Positions 1-6,893 are shown, counted from the first letter of the stretch. The stretch: DNA of 7,213 nt from an uncultured Collinsella sp. (GCA_958419975.1 CATZIG010000102.1:1-7213), one strand, 5' to 3'. Notes: generated from the sequence alone by a model not told the origin. Translations and numbers: made by a program.

Positions 1-821
1 TTAATGACATGCGTCGCCCGTTCGTAGTCGCTGGCAACGTAAGCAGCGTACAGGGCATCGACAACCATAAGCTGGGCCATACGCGAAGCCATGGCACCGC
101 TGCGGACCAAGGGTTCACTCGCAGCAACGCCGAGCACGGCATCGGCCATGGTGGCAAGCTTGGATGATCCATCTACTTTGGTAACGGCCACAACGGGACA
201 GTTGTGACGTTGAGCCTCGGCGGTGCAGTCCAGCACCTCTTGCGTCAAGCCCGAGTAGCTAAAGGCGATTGCCATATCGCCCTCATGCATGTTCTTGGCA
301 CATAAGAGCTGATCATGCCAGTCGTCGTACAAATGGCACTCTTTGTCGACACGCATGAGCTTTTGTGCCAGATCGTGCGCGACCAAACGAGAGGCACCAA
401 TACCGAACAGATTGACCACGCGTGCCCGCTTAAGACGGGCCGCGCATCGCTCCAAGACGGTGTAATCGAGCGTTCGCGCCGTCGCCTCGATCGTGCGCAC
501 GTTGCTTTTCATCACCTTCCCCACGATGCGTTCGACACTGTCATCCATGGAGATGTCCTCGAGGGCTACGTCTTTCTTGTCACCTAAGAGCGCCAGCTCG
601 GCAATCAGTTCGCGCTGGAACTCCTTGTAGCCTGCAAAACCCAAACGCTTGCAAAAGCGCAAAATGCTCGAGGGCGAGGAGAACGTGACATCGGCAAGAC
701 CGCGGACGGACAGCCCGACCACCTCGTGCGGATGAGCGCTTACATATGCGATGACATTGCGTTCCGCCGGGCTCGCGCTGAGCTCACGCTCGCGAAGCCG
801 CAAAAGCAATCCGTTTGCCAT
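1..821 (-). CDS. MurR/RpiR-family transcriptional regulator (HTH + SIS), 3' end cut by window edge
   Basis: My translation from the ATG at 821 gives 273 open codons reaching base 3 without a stop, so the C-terminus lies outside the window; the family is usually about 280-290 residues, so only a short tail should be missing. Residues 1-75 form the RpiR-type helix-turn-helix, including SSPSSILRFCKRLGFAGYKEF-like sequence around 48-68. Residues about 120-260 are a SIS (sugar isomerase) domain, with the phosphosugar-binding signatures FGIGAS (139-144) and SYSGLTQEV (188-196), and the typical RSGAMASRMAQLMVVDALY helix near 240-258. The start is supported by GGAGGTG at 828-834, six bases before the ATG. 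Family knowledge: these proteins bind DNA through the N-terminal domain and sense phosphorylated sugars or amino sugars through SIS, usually controlling neighbouring sugar uptake or catabolism genes. The controlled genes are not visible here, so the effector is unknown. The family call is secure; the specific role is not. Confidence 0.93.
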   Translation of the reverse strand, partial: MANGLLLRLRERELSASPAERNVIAYVSAHPHEVVGLSVRGLADVTFSSPSSILRFCKRLGFAGYKEFQRELIAELALLGDKKDVALEDISMDDSVERIVGKVMKSNVRTIEATARTLDYTVLERCAARLKRARVVNLFGIGASRLVAHDLAQKLMRVDKECHLYDDWHDQLLCAKNMHEGDMAIAFSYSGLTQEVLDCTAEAQRHNCPVVAVTKVDGSSKLATMADAVLGVAASEPLVRSGAMASRMAQLMVVDALYAAYVASDYERATHVI

Positions 822-855
822 CTAAAACACCTCCGTTGAGAAGAATTAAAGACCA

Positions 856-895
856 ACGAACGATTCGTACCGGATACAAACAGCTTTTGCGGTAC
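856..895. promoter_or_regulatory. Palindromes in the leader of the RpiR-type regulator: candidate operator
   Basis: Two inverted repeats lie 35-74 bases upstream of the regulator start. ACGAA/TTCGT is at 856-860 and 864-868 around a three-base centre. GTACCG/CGGTAC is at 867-872 and 890-895 around a 17-base spacer. Autoregulation through such sites is common for one-component regulators. No convincing -35/-10 pair could be placed here; the best -10-like string is TTTAAT (minus strand, 845-850), without a matching -35. The operator role is therefore inference. Confidence 0.25.
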
Positions 896-920
896 ATTGT
901 GCCGCATCGTGGCGCACAAA

Positions 921-944
921 GGGCGAGCGTTCTACCGCTCGCCC
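921..944 (-). terminator. Hairpin behind the VanZ-like gene, probable intrinsic terminator
   Basis: A perfect 9-bp stem (GGGCGAGCG at 921-929, CGCTCGCCC at 936-944) closes a six-base loop. Read on the minus strand it is followed by only TTT before GTG, so the U-tract is short. It lies about 80 bases past the VanZ-like stop codon and upstream of the next gene on the same strand, which fits a terminator separating the two. Confidence 0.6.
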
Positions 945-1025
945 CTCAAATCCGACCGCTCGGAAATACGCGCGACACAAAATAATTCAACGAAGTCGCA
1001 TTATCAGAAACGGGTTTGTTACCGG

Positions 1026-1607
1026 CTAGCGCCTCGCATGGGCACCGATCGGCCGAGTCGTATGGCGTACCAACGCCGCCGCCAGCAATACCAACAGCAT
1101 GGCGGTGACATAGCCCGCAGCATCGAATCCTAAATCGATAACGTCGAAATGCCTGCCGGGAACAAAGATCTTATGTACCTGATCGCCAACGGAGCAGGCG
1201 GCGCAAAAGAGCAATACGGGCACGCAACGGGAGCATACGCTCCACGGACGCCTGGAAAAGCAAACCACGACCACCGAGGCGAACAATCCGACGAAGAAAA
1301 ACTCTACGGTATGGGCAACGCGACGGACGTTCGTGCCCACCCACATGCGAATGGAAGCAAGTCGGCCAGACCGGACATTCGAGGCAGCCGAATCGGTGCC
1401 CCCGGTCATTCCGTTCTCCGCCTGAGCTTCACCCGTGGCATCGACAGCCTGAACGCCCGTAGCCTGGCCCTCCACCACACGCGCGGTAGACTCGCTCAGC
1501 AACGACGTCTCCACCGCATTTTGCTCCGTCAGCACCCAGATGCCCGCCAGCGTTGCAACGAACAGAACAATTGCGGTCCATCCGATTATTTGTTTTACGC
1601 GCGCCAA
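1026..1607 (-). CDS. VanZ-like family membrane protein (TTG start)
   Basis: The 193-residue product has four predicted membrane segments: about 8-26, 98-116, 125-142 and 160-182. The VanZ-like signature is clear: RRVAHTVEFFFVG at 95-107 and GDQVHKIFVPGR at 141-152, then DVIDLGFDAAG at 155-165, matching the family's conserved His/Glu, Asp/His-Phe-Val-Pro-Gly-Arg and Asp blocks. Between segment 1 and segment 2 lies an unusually long Ala/Gly/Thr/Ser-rich stretch (about 30-90), probably a flexible loop. The frame stays open upstream to another TTG at 1649, but AGGAGG at 1615-1620 sits seven bases before the TTG at 1607, so the shorter form is preferred. VanZ itself lowers teicoplanin susceptibility in enterococci by an unclear mechanism. 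Most chromosomal relatives, including this one with no van genes beside it, have no proven role in resistance. It follows the recombinase gene with a 104-base gap and ends before a hairpin. Confidence 0.85.
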   Translation of the reverse strand: MARVKQIIGWTAIVLFVATLAGIWVLTEQNAVETSLLSESTARVVEGQATGVQAVDATGEAQAENGMTGGTDSAASNVRSGRLASIRMWVGTNVRRVAHTVEFFFVGLFASVVVVCFSRRPWSVCSRCVPVLLFCAACSVGDQVHKIFVPGRHFDVIDLGFDAAGYVTAMLLVLLAAALVRHTTRPIGAHARR

Positions 1608-1614
1608 GGGCCAA

Positions 1615-1620
1615 CCTCCT
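1615..1620 (-). promoter_or_regulatory. Shine-Dalgarno AGGAGG that fixes the TTG start of the VanZ-like gene
   Basis: AAAAGGAGG on the minus strand ends seven bases before TTG at 1607. In the longer reading (TTG at 1649) this same sequence would be translated as Lys-Lys-Gly-Gly, and no comparable ribosome site precedes 1649. The spacing and strength argue for the downstream start. Confidence 0.75.
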
Positions 1621-1711
1621 TTTTTGAATATCAGCGAGTGTAGCCCCAAATGGCATCGTCACCGTATCAAAATTTGAATCGCAACAGGAAGCGACAAAGC
1701 GACGCAAACCC

Positions 1712-2317
1712 CTACCCCGCCTCGCGCATCCAGCGATCGAACGTCCCCACGCACACGCCCAGGCACTTTGCTGCCTGGCTGCGGGTAATATCGCCCGCCT
1801 CATAGCTATCGCGCACCAGCTCAAACTGAGGAGGGCACGGTTTGCGAGGTCGACCGAAACGGACCCCTCGCGCCCGCGCCGCTGCAATTCCCTCCGCTTG
1901 GCGCCGATGGATATTCTCGCGCTCCACCTGCGCCACGTAGCTCAGCAGTTGCAGCACAATATCGGCAATCAGGGCGTTGATCACATCCGGCGCGCCGCTG
2001 GCCCTAGCGCGCGTGTCAAGCAATGGCATGTCCAACACCACAATGGCAACCCCGAGCTCCTTGGTAATGCGTCGCCATTCCTCAAGAATCTCGGAGTAAT
2101 TACGGCCAAGTCGGTCGATAGAAAGCACCACCAGCACGTCCCCGTCTCCCAGGACGTGCAGCAGCTCGCGATAACGCGGTCGATCGAAGTCCTTGCCGCT
2201 CGCATGGTCGGCATAAATATTCGCCGAGCCCACGCCATAGGCGCCCAGCGCATCCAGCTGCCGATTCAGATTCTGATCGCGCGAACTCACCCGCGCATAA
2301 CCGTACACCGTCGCCAT
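1712..2317 (-). CDS. Resolvase/invertase-type serine recombinase
   Basis: The 201-residue protein has the complete small serine recombinase plan. The catalytic domain opens with VYGYARVSSRDQN (4-16): Arg9 and nucleophile Ser11 correspond to Arg8/Ser10 of gamma-delta resolvase. Next come SIDRLGRN with Asp68, Arg69 and Arg72, and the long E helix with VERENIHRRQAEGI (131-144, Glu132-Arg133). After the arm GVRFGRPR (151-158), which normally lies in the DNA minor groove, a C-terminal helix-turn-helix occupies about 165-199 (ITRSQAAKCLGVCVGTFDRW). All expected active-site residues are present, so it is probably functional. The frame is open back to a TTG at 2347, but the ATG at 2317 has GGGG five bases upstream and gives the normal family N-terminus. 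There is no transposase beside it, so it is not part of a visible Tn3-type transposon. A solitary role as resolvase, invertase or mobile-element remnant remains open. An inverted repeat just upstream could be its binding site. Confidence 0.92.
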   Translation of the reverse strand: MATVYGYARVSSRDQNLNRQLDALGAYGVGSANIYADHASGKDFDRPRYRELLHVLGDGDVLVVLSIDRLGRNYSEILEEWRRITKELGVAIVVLDMPLLDTRARASGAPDVINALIADIVLQLLSYVAQVERENIHRRQAEGIAAARARGVRFGRPRKPCPPQFELVRDSYEAGDITRSQAAKCLGVCVGTFDRWMREAG

Positions 2318-2336
2318 CTCATCCCCGCTTTCTTGT

Positions 2337-2374
2337 AAACCTGCCAAAAGGGACAGGTTTATTTTGGTAGGTTT
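2337..2374. repeat. Inverted repeat in front of the serine recombinase: candidate recombination site/operator
   Basis: AAACCTGCCAAAA (2337-2349) and TTTTGGTAGGTTT (2362-2374) are 13-base inverted arms that match at 12 of 13 positions, around a 12-base centre. A further CAGGTTT (2354-2360) inside the centre pairs with AAACCTG of the left arm, so the half-site AAACCTG/CAGGTTT occurs three times within 38 bases. The left end lies 20 bases upstream of the recombinase ATG. Small serine recombinases commonly bind imperfect inverted half-sites next to their own gene and repress themselves there; that this repeat does so is inference. Confidence 0.6.
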
Positions 2375-2384
2375 TACCTCTCAA
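2356..2384 (-). promoter_or_regulatory. Candidate promoter of the serine recombinase, overlapped by the inverted repeat
   Basis: On the minus strand TTGAGA (2379-2384, five of six to the -35 consensus) is followed after 17 bases by TAAACC (2356-2361, a poor -10). If real, RNA polymerase would sit on the inverted repeat, which would make self-repression natural. The weak -10 keeps this tentative. Confidence 0.3.
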
Positions 2385-2441
2385 ATAGCAGGTAAGCGGG
2401 CGGCCGAGCAGACGACAAGGTAGTCACGATTCAAATGCGAA

Positions 2442-2463
2442 GGGCGGTCCCGAAAGGCCGCCC
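2442..2463 (-). terminator. Hairpin behind rnr, weak intrinsic terminator
   Basis: GGGCGGTC (2442-2449) pairs with GGCCGCCC (2456-2463), counting one G-U, around a six-base loop, 30 bases after the rnr stop. On the minus strand it is followed by TTCGCATTTG rather than a clean T-run, so termination may be incomplete or factor-assisted. It is the only such structure between rnr and the recombinase. Confidence 0.5.
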
Positions 2464-2493
2464 TCCGCTCCCCCACCATGAGTCGGGATTTGG

Positions 2494-4629
2494 CTAATGG
2501 ATAAGCTTAAAGTCCAAGTGCCCACGCGTGGTATTGACGCGCGAGACCTCGATAATCACGCGCTGGCCCAGTTCATAGCGAGTCCCCGTGTCGGCGCCCG
2601 TCAGCGTAAGCGCGTCCTCGTCGAACTCGAACCACTCGTTGCCCAGGCTCTTAATTGAAACCAGGCCCTCGACCTGTGTTAGGTCCAAGCGCACAAAGAG
2701 GCCCATGCTGCTAACCCACGAGACGGTTCCGGCATAGCGCTCACCCAGACGGTCCTCATAGTACTGGGCAATCTTGATCTTTTGCGTCGCATGGCTGGCG
2801 GCATCTGCCGCGCGCTCGGCATCGCTACATGCGCGGCAGATCTGCGGCAGAATGCGCGGCAGCGACTCGCGCCCCTTGCCGATCAGCCGCGGCGTACGGA
2901 CCAAGGCGTCCTTGCCGCCGAGCTGCTCATAGGCCAACTGCAGTTTGAGCACGCGGTGCACCACCAGATCGGGGTAGCGACGGATGGGACTCGTAAAGTG
3001 ACAGTAGCACAGCGCGGCGAGCGCAAAGTGGCCCTCGTTGCGCGGCTTGTACAGCGCGCGCTGCATGCTGCGCAGAAGCAGCGTGTTAACGAGCGGTGCG
3101 TTGGCCGTACCGGCGGCAGCATCAACTGCAGCCTGCAGCTCATCGGGGCTCCCCAGGGCAATACCGGCAGCACGGCGATCGTCGATGATGCCTAGCTGCG
3201 CCAGCGCAACGGCAGCACCGTGCAGGCTATCGGGGCTCGGATCCTCATGCACGCGATAGCAGGCCTCGATATCACGGTCTGCCAGCCACTCTGCAACGCA
3301 CTCGTTGGCGAGCAGCATAGCTTCCTCGATAAGCGACGTGGCACACGAACGTTCACGCGCCACAATCTGCACGGGTACTCCGTCCTCATCCAATAGAGCG
3401 CGAATCTCGGCCGTGTCAAAATCGACTGAGCCGCGGGCGCGACGAATGCGACGGCGAAGTTCGGCGAGTTCGTTGGCGGCGACAAGGAAATCGCCGAGGT
3501 CGACGTTGTAGCCGCGGGCGGCCTCCTCGCACGCAAGACCGCGCTCAAGCGCTTCCTCGCGCGAGGCCTCGGCAGCCGCAACATCCTCGGCCGCACCCTC
3601 CAGCACCGAATACTCCACCGCGCCGGCACGTACCAGCAGCGCCTCGGCGCCGTCATAGTCCATACGCACACGCGAGCGAATCACGCTGGGATACGGATCG
3701 TAATGCCGCACGCGACCCTGCGCATCGAGCTCGATATCGACGGTAAACGCAAGACGGTCTTCGTCAGGGCGAAGCGAGCACAGGTCACAGGACAGGCGTT
3801 CGGGCAGCATGGGAAGCACGCGATCGGCCAGATACACCGATGTCGTGCGATGGCGAGCCTCAAGATCGATATGCCCGTCCCAAGCCACATAGTGTGAAAC
3901 GTCGGCGATATGCACACCCAGCTTATAGCCGCCCTCGGGCGTGCGCTCCAGCGAAATGGCATCGTCAAAGTCGCGCGCGTCGACCGGGTCGATCGTGATG
4001 ACAAAGCGGTCGCGCAGATCGCGGCGGAGCGGGTCCTTAAGCGCCGCGGACACATCGAGCGAAAGCCCCTCGGCCTCGTCTAGCGCGGCCTCGGGATAGC
4101 TATCGGTATAGCCGTAACGCGCCATCACATATTGAACGCCCAAATCGGGCGCGTCATCTCCGCCAATGCGGCGCTCGATCGTCACAGTGCCCGATTCCAG
4201 GCGCGTCGGGTAGGTCAAAATGCGCGCGACAACGGCATCACCCGGGTGGACACCCAGACGATCCGCCGAGGTATCCTCGGGCAAAATGAAGAAGTCGGCC
4301 TTCAGGCGCGAATCGAGCGGCTCGATCACACCGAGCGGACCGGCGGTCTGGTACGTACCCACCACGCTTATGGCTGCGCGCTCAACCACGCCTTCGATCA
4401 CGGCGCGCCGCTCACCGTGCGGGCTGTTCTTAATGCTCACGGCAACGGTATCGCCGTCCATAATCTCGCGCTTGCCACGGCCCATGACCTTGTAGTCGCC
4501 ATTCTCGGTTATGACATAGGCACTGTGCTCATGGAGCTGCACGCGCCCGGTCAGGCTCGGACGGCGTTCGCTGCGCACCGGCCCGCGCTTATTGCGAGCT
4601 CCACGCTTATGCTTGTTATTGCGCCCCAT
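2494..4629 (-). CDS. rnr: Ribonuclease R (RNB-family 3'-5' exoribonuclease)
   Basis: The 711-residue enzyme degrades RNA from the 3' end, including structured RNA, in the cytoplasm. Domain order: a basic N-terminal tail (1-24); two cold-shock OB folds (about 25-80 and 90-165); the RNB catalytic domain (about 200-560), in which TIDPVDARDFDDAIS carries the metal-binding Asp214, Asp220, Asp222 and Asp223; HFTSPIRRYPDLVVHR (544-559) with the active-site Arg550; and a C-terminal S1 domain (about 628-708, GTVSWVSSMGLFVRL). The protein stops just after S1 (GHLDFKLIH), without the long Lys-rich tail of the E. coli enzyme, and lacks its N-terminal helix-turn-helix; both absences are usual outside proteobacteria. 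Residues about 340-378 form an Ala/Glu-rich stretch that appears longer than in typical homologues. ATG at 4629 has AGGAGG at 4634-4639, a tight four-base spacing. A strong terminator separates it from ftsX upstream, so it should have its own promoter; I could not place a convincing one. smpB, often next to rnr, is not here. Confidence 0.97.
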   Translation of the reverse strand: MGRNNKHKRGARNKRGPVRSERRPSLTGRVQLHEHSAYVITENGDYKVMGRGKREIMDGDTVAVSIKNSPHGERRAVIEGVVERAAISVVGTYQTAGPLGVIEPLDSRLKADFFILPEDTSADRLGVHPGDAVVARILTYPTRLESGTVTIERRIGGDDAPDLGVQYVMARYGYTDSYPEAALDEAEGLSLDVSAALKDPLRRDLRDRFVITIDPVDARDFDDAISLERTPEGGYKLGVHIADVSHYVAWDGHIDLEARHRTTSVYLADRVLPMLPERLSCDLCSLRPDEDRLAFTVDIELDAQGRVRHYDPYPSVIRSRVRMDYDGAEALLVRAGAVEYSVLEGAAEDVAAAEASREEALERGLACEEAARGYNVDLGDFLVAANELAELRRRIRRARGSVDFDTAEIRALLDEDGVPVQIVARERSCATSLIEEAMLLANECVAEWLADRDIEACYRVHEDPSPDSLHGAAVALAQLGIIDDRRAAGIALGSPDELQAAVDAAAGTANAPLVNTLLLRSMQRALYKPRNEGHFALAALCYCHFTSPIRRYPDLVVHRVLKLQLAYEQLGGKDALVRTPRLIGKGRESLPRILPQICRACSDAERAADAASHATQKIKIAQYYEDRLGERYAGTVSWVSSMGLFVRLDLTQVEGLVSIKSLGNEWFEFDEDALTLTGADTGTRYELGQRVIIEVSRVNTTRGHLDFKLIH

Positions 4630-4706
4630 GGCGCCTCCTAACTATCGATTGCGAACTCCAAAGAGTCTACCCAAATGATTCGCTTTCCTGCCGTCCCCTA
4701 GGAATC

Positions 4707-4740
4707 AAAAAAACGGGCCGCCCCATAAGAGACGACCCGT
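4707..4740 (-). terminator. Strong intrinsic terminator of ftsE-ftsX
   Basis: On the minus strand a 12-bp stem (ACGGGTCGTCTC with GGGGCGGCCCGT, counting three G-U pairs) closes a TTAT loop. It runs straight into seven Ts (4707-4713). It begins 25 bases after the ftsX stop and is the clearest terminator in the window, isolating ftsEX from rnr. Confidence 0.88.
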
Positions 4741-4765
4741 TGGAAGGGATGAATTCCAGGCGTGC

Positions 4766-5686
4766 CTACACGCGCAGGTAGCGGCGCATGGCGATGGCAG
4801 AACCAAAGAGACCGATAATCACGCCGACCAGAATCAGCGCAGCATAGGTCACCAGGTAATACTGCATCGGTAGGGCAAACGACATCCAGCCGATGCTCTC
4901 CTGCAGACGCGGAATCATCAGATTGCGCAGCAGCTCCAGAACGCCGATGGAAAGCAGCGAGCCCAAAATGGCCTGCAGCACGCCCTCGGTGATAAACGGG
5001 CCGCGAATGAAGCCGTTGCTGGCGCCGACCAGACGCATAATCGCAATCTCACGACGACGCGCCGTGATGGACAGGCGAATCGTGTTGTTGATAAAGATGA
5101 ATGCGATAAAGGTCAGAAGGCCAACGAGCACCACGGCGGCGATGCGGATGTAGTTGGTCACCTGGAACAGGCGGCTCACTTCCTCCTGGCCGTACAGCAC
5201 GCTCGCGTTGACGTCGCCGTCATCCGCGATCTTTTGGAAGTCGGCATTCTTCTTGAGCTTCTTGGCCGTGCTCTCGACCTGAGACGGATCGTCCATCTCA
5301 ATCGCAAACGAGGCGGGCAGCGGGTTCTGGCCGTCGAGCGCGCTCATGGTGGCGTCGGCGTTACCCGACATCTTGCTCGTATACTCGGCCAGCGCGTCGT
5401 CCTTGTCCTTATAGGTCACGGACTTGACGTTATTCCACGTCTTAAGCTCGGCCTCAAAAGCCTGAACATCGGCCTGATCGGCGTCATCACTAATGAACGC
5501 GTTGATGACAACCTGATCCTCGACGGTGCCGATCACGGAGTTCAGCATCGCGGAGCCCATGATGAACAGGCCGATGATAAACAGCGAAAGGAAGATCGTG
5601 ATGACGGCGCCGAGCGAGGTAGTCCAGTTACGGAAGAAGTGGCTGATTGCCTCTTTGAAGGAGTAGCCCACGTTAGTTGGTGCCAT
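4766..5686 (-). CDS. ftsX: Cell division protein FtsX (membrane subunit of FtsEX)
   Basis: The 306-residue protein fits FtsX in length and layout. A cytoplasmic N-terminus (GYSFKEAISHFFRNW, 7-21) leads into membrane segment 1 (about 25-47). An outer domain of about 125 residues (52-178) follows, with the characteristic NPLPASF motif (121-127). Membrane segments 2 (179-200), 3 (about 232-258) and 4 (278-300) follow, with ARRREIAIMRLVGAS at 209-223 in the cytoplasmic loop, typical of FtsX/MacB-type permeases. FtsX couples ATP use by FtsE to activation of peptidoglycan hydrolases outside the membrane during division; the partner hydrolase here is not in the window. Its ATG lies inside the end of ftsE (14-base overlap, different frame), with GGGGAGG about 11 bases upstream, so translational coupling to ftsE is likely. 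It is the last gene before a strong terminator. Confidence 0.97.
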   Translation of the reverse strand: MAPTNVGYSFKEAISHFFRNWTTSLGAVITIFLSLFIIGLFIMGSAMLNSVIGTVEDQVVINAFISDDADQADVQAFEAELKTWNNVKSVTYKDKDDALAEYTSKMSGNADATMSALDGQNPLPASFAIEMDDPSQVESTAKKLKKNADFQKIADDGDVNASVLYGQEEVSRLFQVTNYIRIAAVVLVGLLTFIAFIFINNTIRLSITARRREIAIMRLVGASNGFIRGPFITEGVLQAILGSLLSIGVLELLRNLMIPRLQESIGWMSFALPMQYYLVTYAALILVGVIIGLFGSAIAMRRYLRV

Positions 5687-6893
5687 AGTTGCCGTAACCT
5701 CCCCTCTCCTGGTCGCGGATAACGTGGCCGCCCTCGAGGGCGATCACGCGACGGTGCATGCTATCGACCATCTCGCGGTCGTGCGTGGCGACGATCACGG
5801 TGGTGCCGGTGCGGTTAATACGCTCGAGCAGCTTCATGATGCCCAGCGAGATCGCCGGGTCGAGGTTGCCCGTCGGCTCGTCGCAGATCAGCAGCGGCGG
5901 ACGGTTGACCATAGCGCGGGCGACGGCAACGCGCTGCTGCTCGCCACCGGAAAGCTGGTCGGGCAGCGAGTCCATCTGATCGGCCAGGCCGACCAGACGC
6001 AGCACCTCGGGCACCTGGCTGCGAATGACGCCCTTGGGCTTGCCGATGCACTGCAGGGCAAACGCCACGTTTTCGTAGGCGGTCTTTTGCGGCAGAAGCT
6101 TAAAGTCCTGGAACACGGCGCCAATCTGGCGGCGCAGGAACGGAACCTTGCGGTTCTTGATCTTCATGAGGTCCTGACCGGCAACCAGGATGCGACCGCT
6201 CGTCGGCTTGACGTCACGGTTGAGCGTCGACAGCAGCGTGGTCTTACCCGAGCCGGAGTGACCGACCAGGAAGACGAACTCGCCCGGATAGATCTCGATG
6301 TTGATGTCGTCGAGTGCAGGCTTGTTGGGCTGTGCCGGATAGATCTTGGTGACATGCTCCATAAGGATGACGGGCTCGACACCGGCCTGCTTGGCCATCT
6401 TCTTGCGGCTGGCCTGCGGATCGATGGGTGCAAACACCGACGTAAAATCGGGGTTGTTGAGCGCGTTATCGAGGCTTGCGACCTCGGCGGCCTGATCGCT
6501 CTCGACCACCGGGGCAGCAGGCTGCGTGGGGTCGGGAATAGCGGCAAAGAGACCGGACTGCGCAGGCTGAGGAGCCGGCGTCGCAGGGGCCAAGGGGTCG
6601 GGAATGCCGGCCATGGTAGGCTGCGGCGTGGCGGCACCAGCCTGAGGCTGCTCCACGCGAGCGGTCACGGCCTGAACGGGCTCAAAACCCGCCGTGCCGG
6701 AAAGCGCGACATCGCTGGTTGGATTGTAGGCAAAGGGATCGGATGCCGGCTGTGCCTGATCTGCCGGCTGAGCGGGGGCCTGAGCAACAGGCTGGCCCTC
6801 TGAATCCGGAGTGGCGAAACGACTGCCCTGGACGCCTGCCTGCGTCTTGGGGGCATCATCGCCCGCACCGGAGGTACGGAAGTGGTTACCCAC
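5673..6893 (-). CDS. ftsE: Cell division ATP-binding protein FtsE with long Pro/Ala/Gln-rich N-terminal extension
   Basis: The C-terminal part (about 174-397) is a complete FtsE ATPase: Walker A GHSGSGKTT (211-219), Q-loop Gln262 in VFQDFKLLP, signature LSGGEQQR (314-321), Walker B LLICDEPTGNLD (334-345) and switch His371. VILMEHVTKIYP (175-186) is the usual FtsE start region. Ordinary FtsE is about 220-230 residues; this one has roughly 173 extra at the front, rich in Pro, Ala, Gln and Asp, with no membrane segment and two similar IPDP-containing blocks (near 96-100 and 118-122), so probably disordered and cytoplasmic. The GTG start at 6893 has AAGGAG at 6899-6904, and no good ribosome site was found at Met166 or Met178 near the ATPase core, so the long form is favoured. 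FtsE drives FtsX and joins the divisome. It is first in the ftsE-ftsX pair, and a promoter candidate lies about 40 bases upstream. Confidence 0.96.
   Translation of the reverse strand: MGNHFRTSGAGDDAPKTQAGVQGSRFATPDSEGQPVAQAPAQPADQAQPASDPFAYNPTSDVALSGTAGFEPVQAVTARVEQPQAGAATPQPTMAGIPDPLAPATPAPQPAQSGLFAAIPDPTQPAAPVVESDQAAEVASLDNALNNPDFTSVFAPIDPQASRKKMAKQAGVEPVILMEHVTKIYPAQPNKPALDDINIEIYPGEFVFLVGHSGSGKTTLLSTLNRDVKPTSGRILVAGQDLMKIKNRKVPFLRRQIGAVFQDFKLLPQKTAYENVAFALQCIGKPKGVIRSQVPEVLRLVGLADQMDSLPDQLSGGEQQRVAVARAMVNRPPLLICDEPTGNLDPAISLGIMKLLERINRTGTTVIVATHDREMVDSMHRRVIALEGGHVIRDQERGGYGNYGTN

Noticed and set aside
315..587. 90-codon plus-strand frame near the left edge
   Set aside because: It lies antisense to the HTH-SIS regulator, whose continuous minus-strand frame and strong Shine-Dalgarno site are convincing.
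1026..1607. VanZ-like gene as part of a glycopeptide-resistance cluster
   Set aside because: No vanA/H/X/Y/R/S-type gene is in the window, and VanZ-like proteins are widespread outside resistance clusters.
1149..1643. 164-codon plus-strand frame opposite the VanZ-like gene
   Set aside because: The minus-strand frame carries the VanZ signature, membrane helices and a strong ribosome site; the plus frame shows no family features.
1429..1887. 152-codon minus-strand frame bridging the recombinase and VanZ-like genes
   Set aside because: It overlaps both supported genes in another frame, is rich in Arg/Cys/Ala as shadow frames are, and has no domain.
1712..2317. Recombinase as IS607-type transposase or large serine integrase
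   Set aside because: At 201 residues with a C-terminal helix-turn-helix it matches the resolvase/invertase class. IS607 enzymes have an N-terminal DNA-binding domain, and large integrases are more than twice this length.
5724..6803. 359-codon open frame on the plus strand opposite ftsE
   Set aside because: It is the antisense shadow of ftsE: GC-rich codon bias leaves the complementary frame open. The translation has no recognisable domain, and the minus-strand frame has all ABC ATPase motifs.
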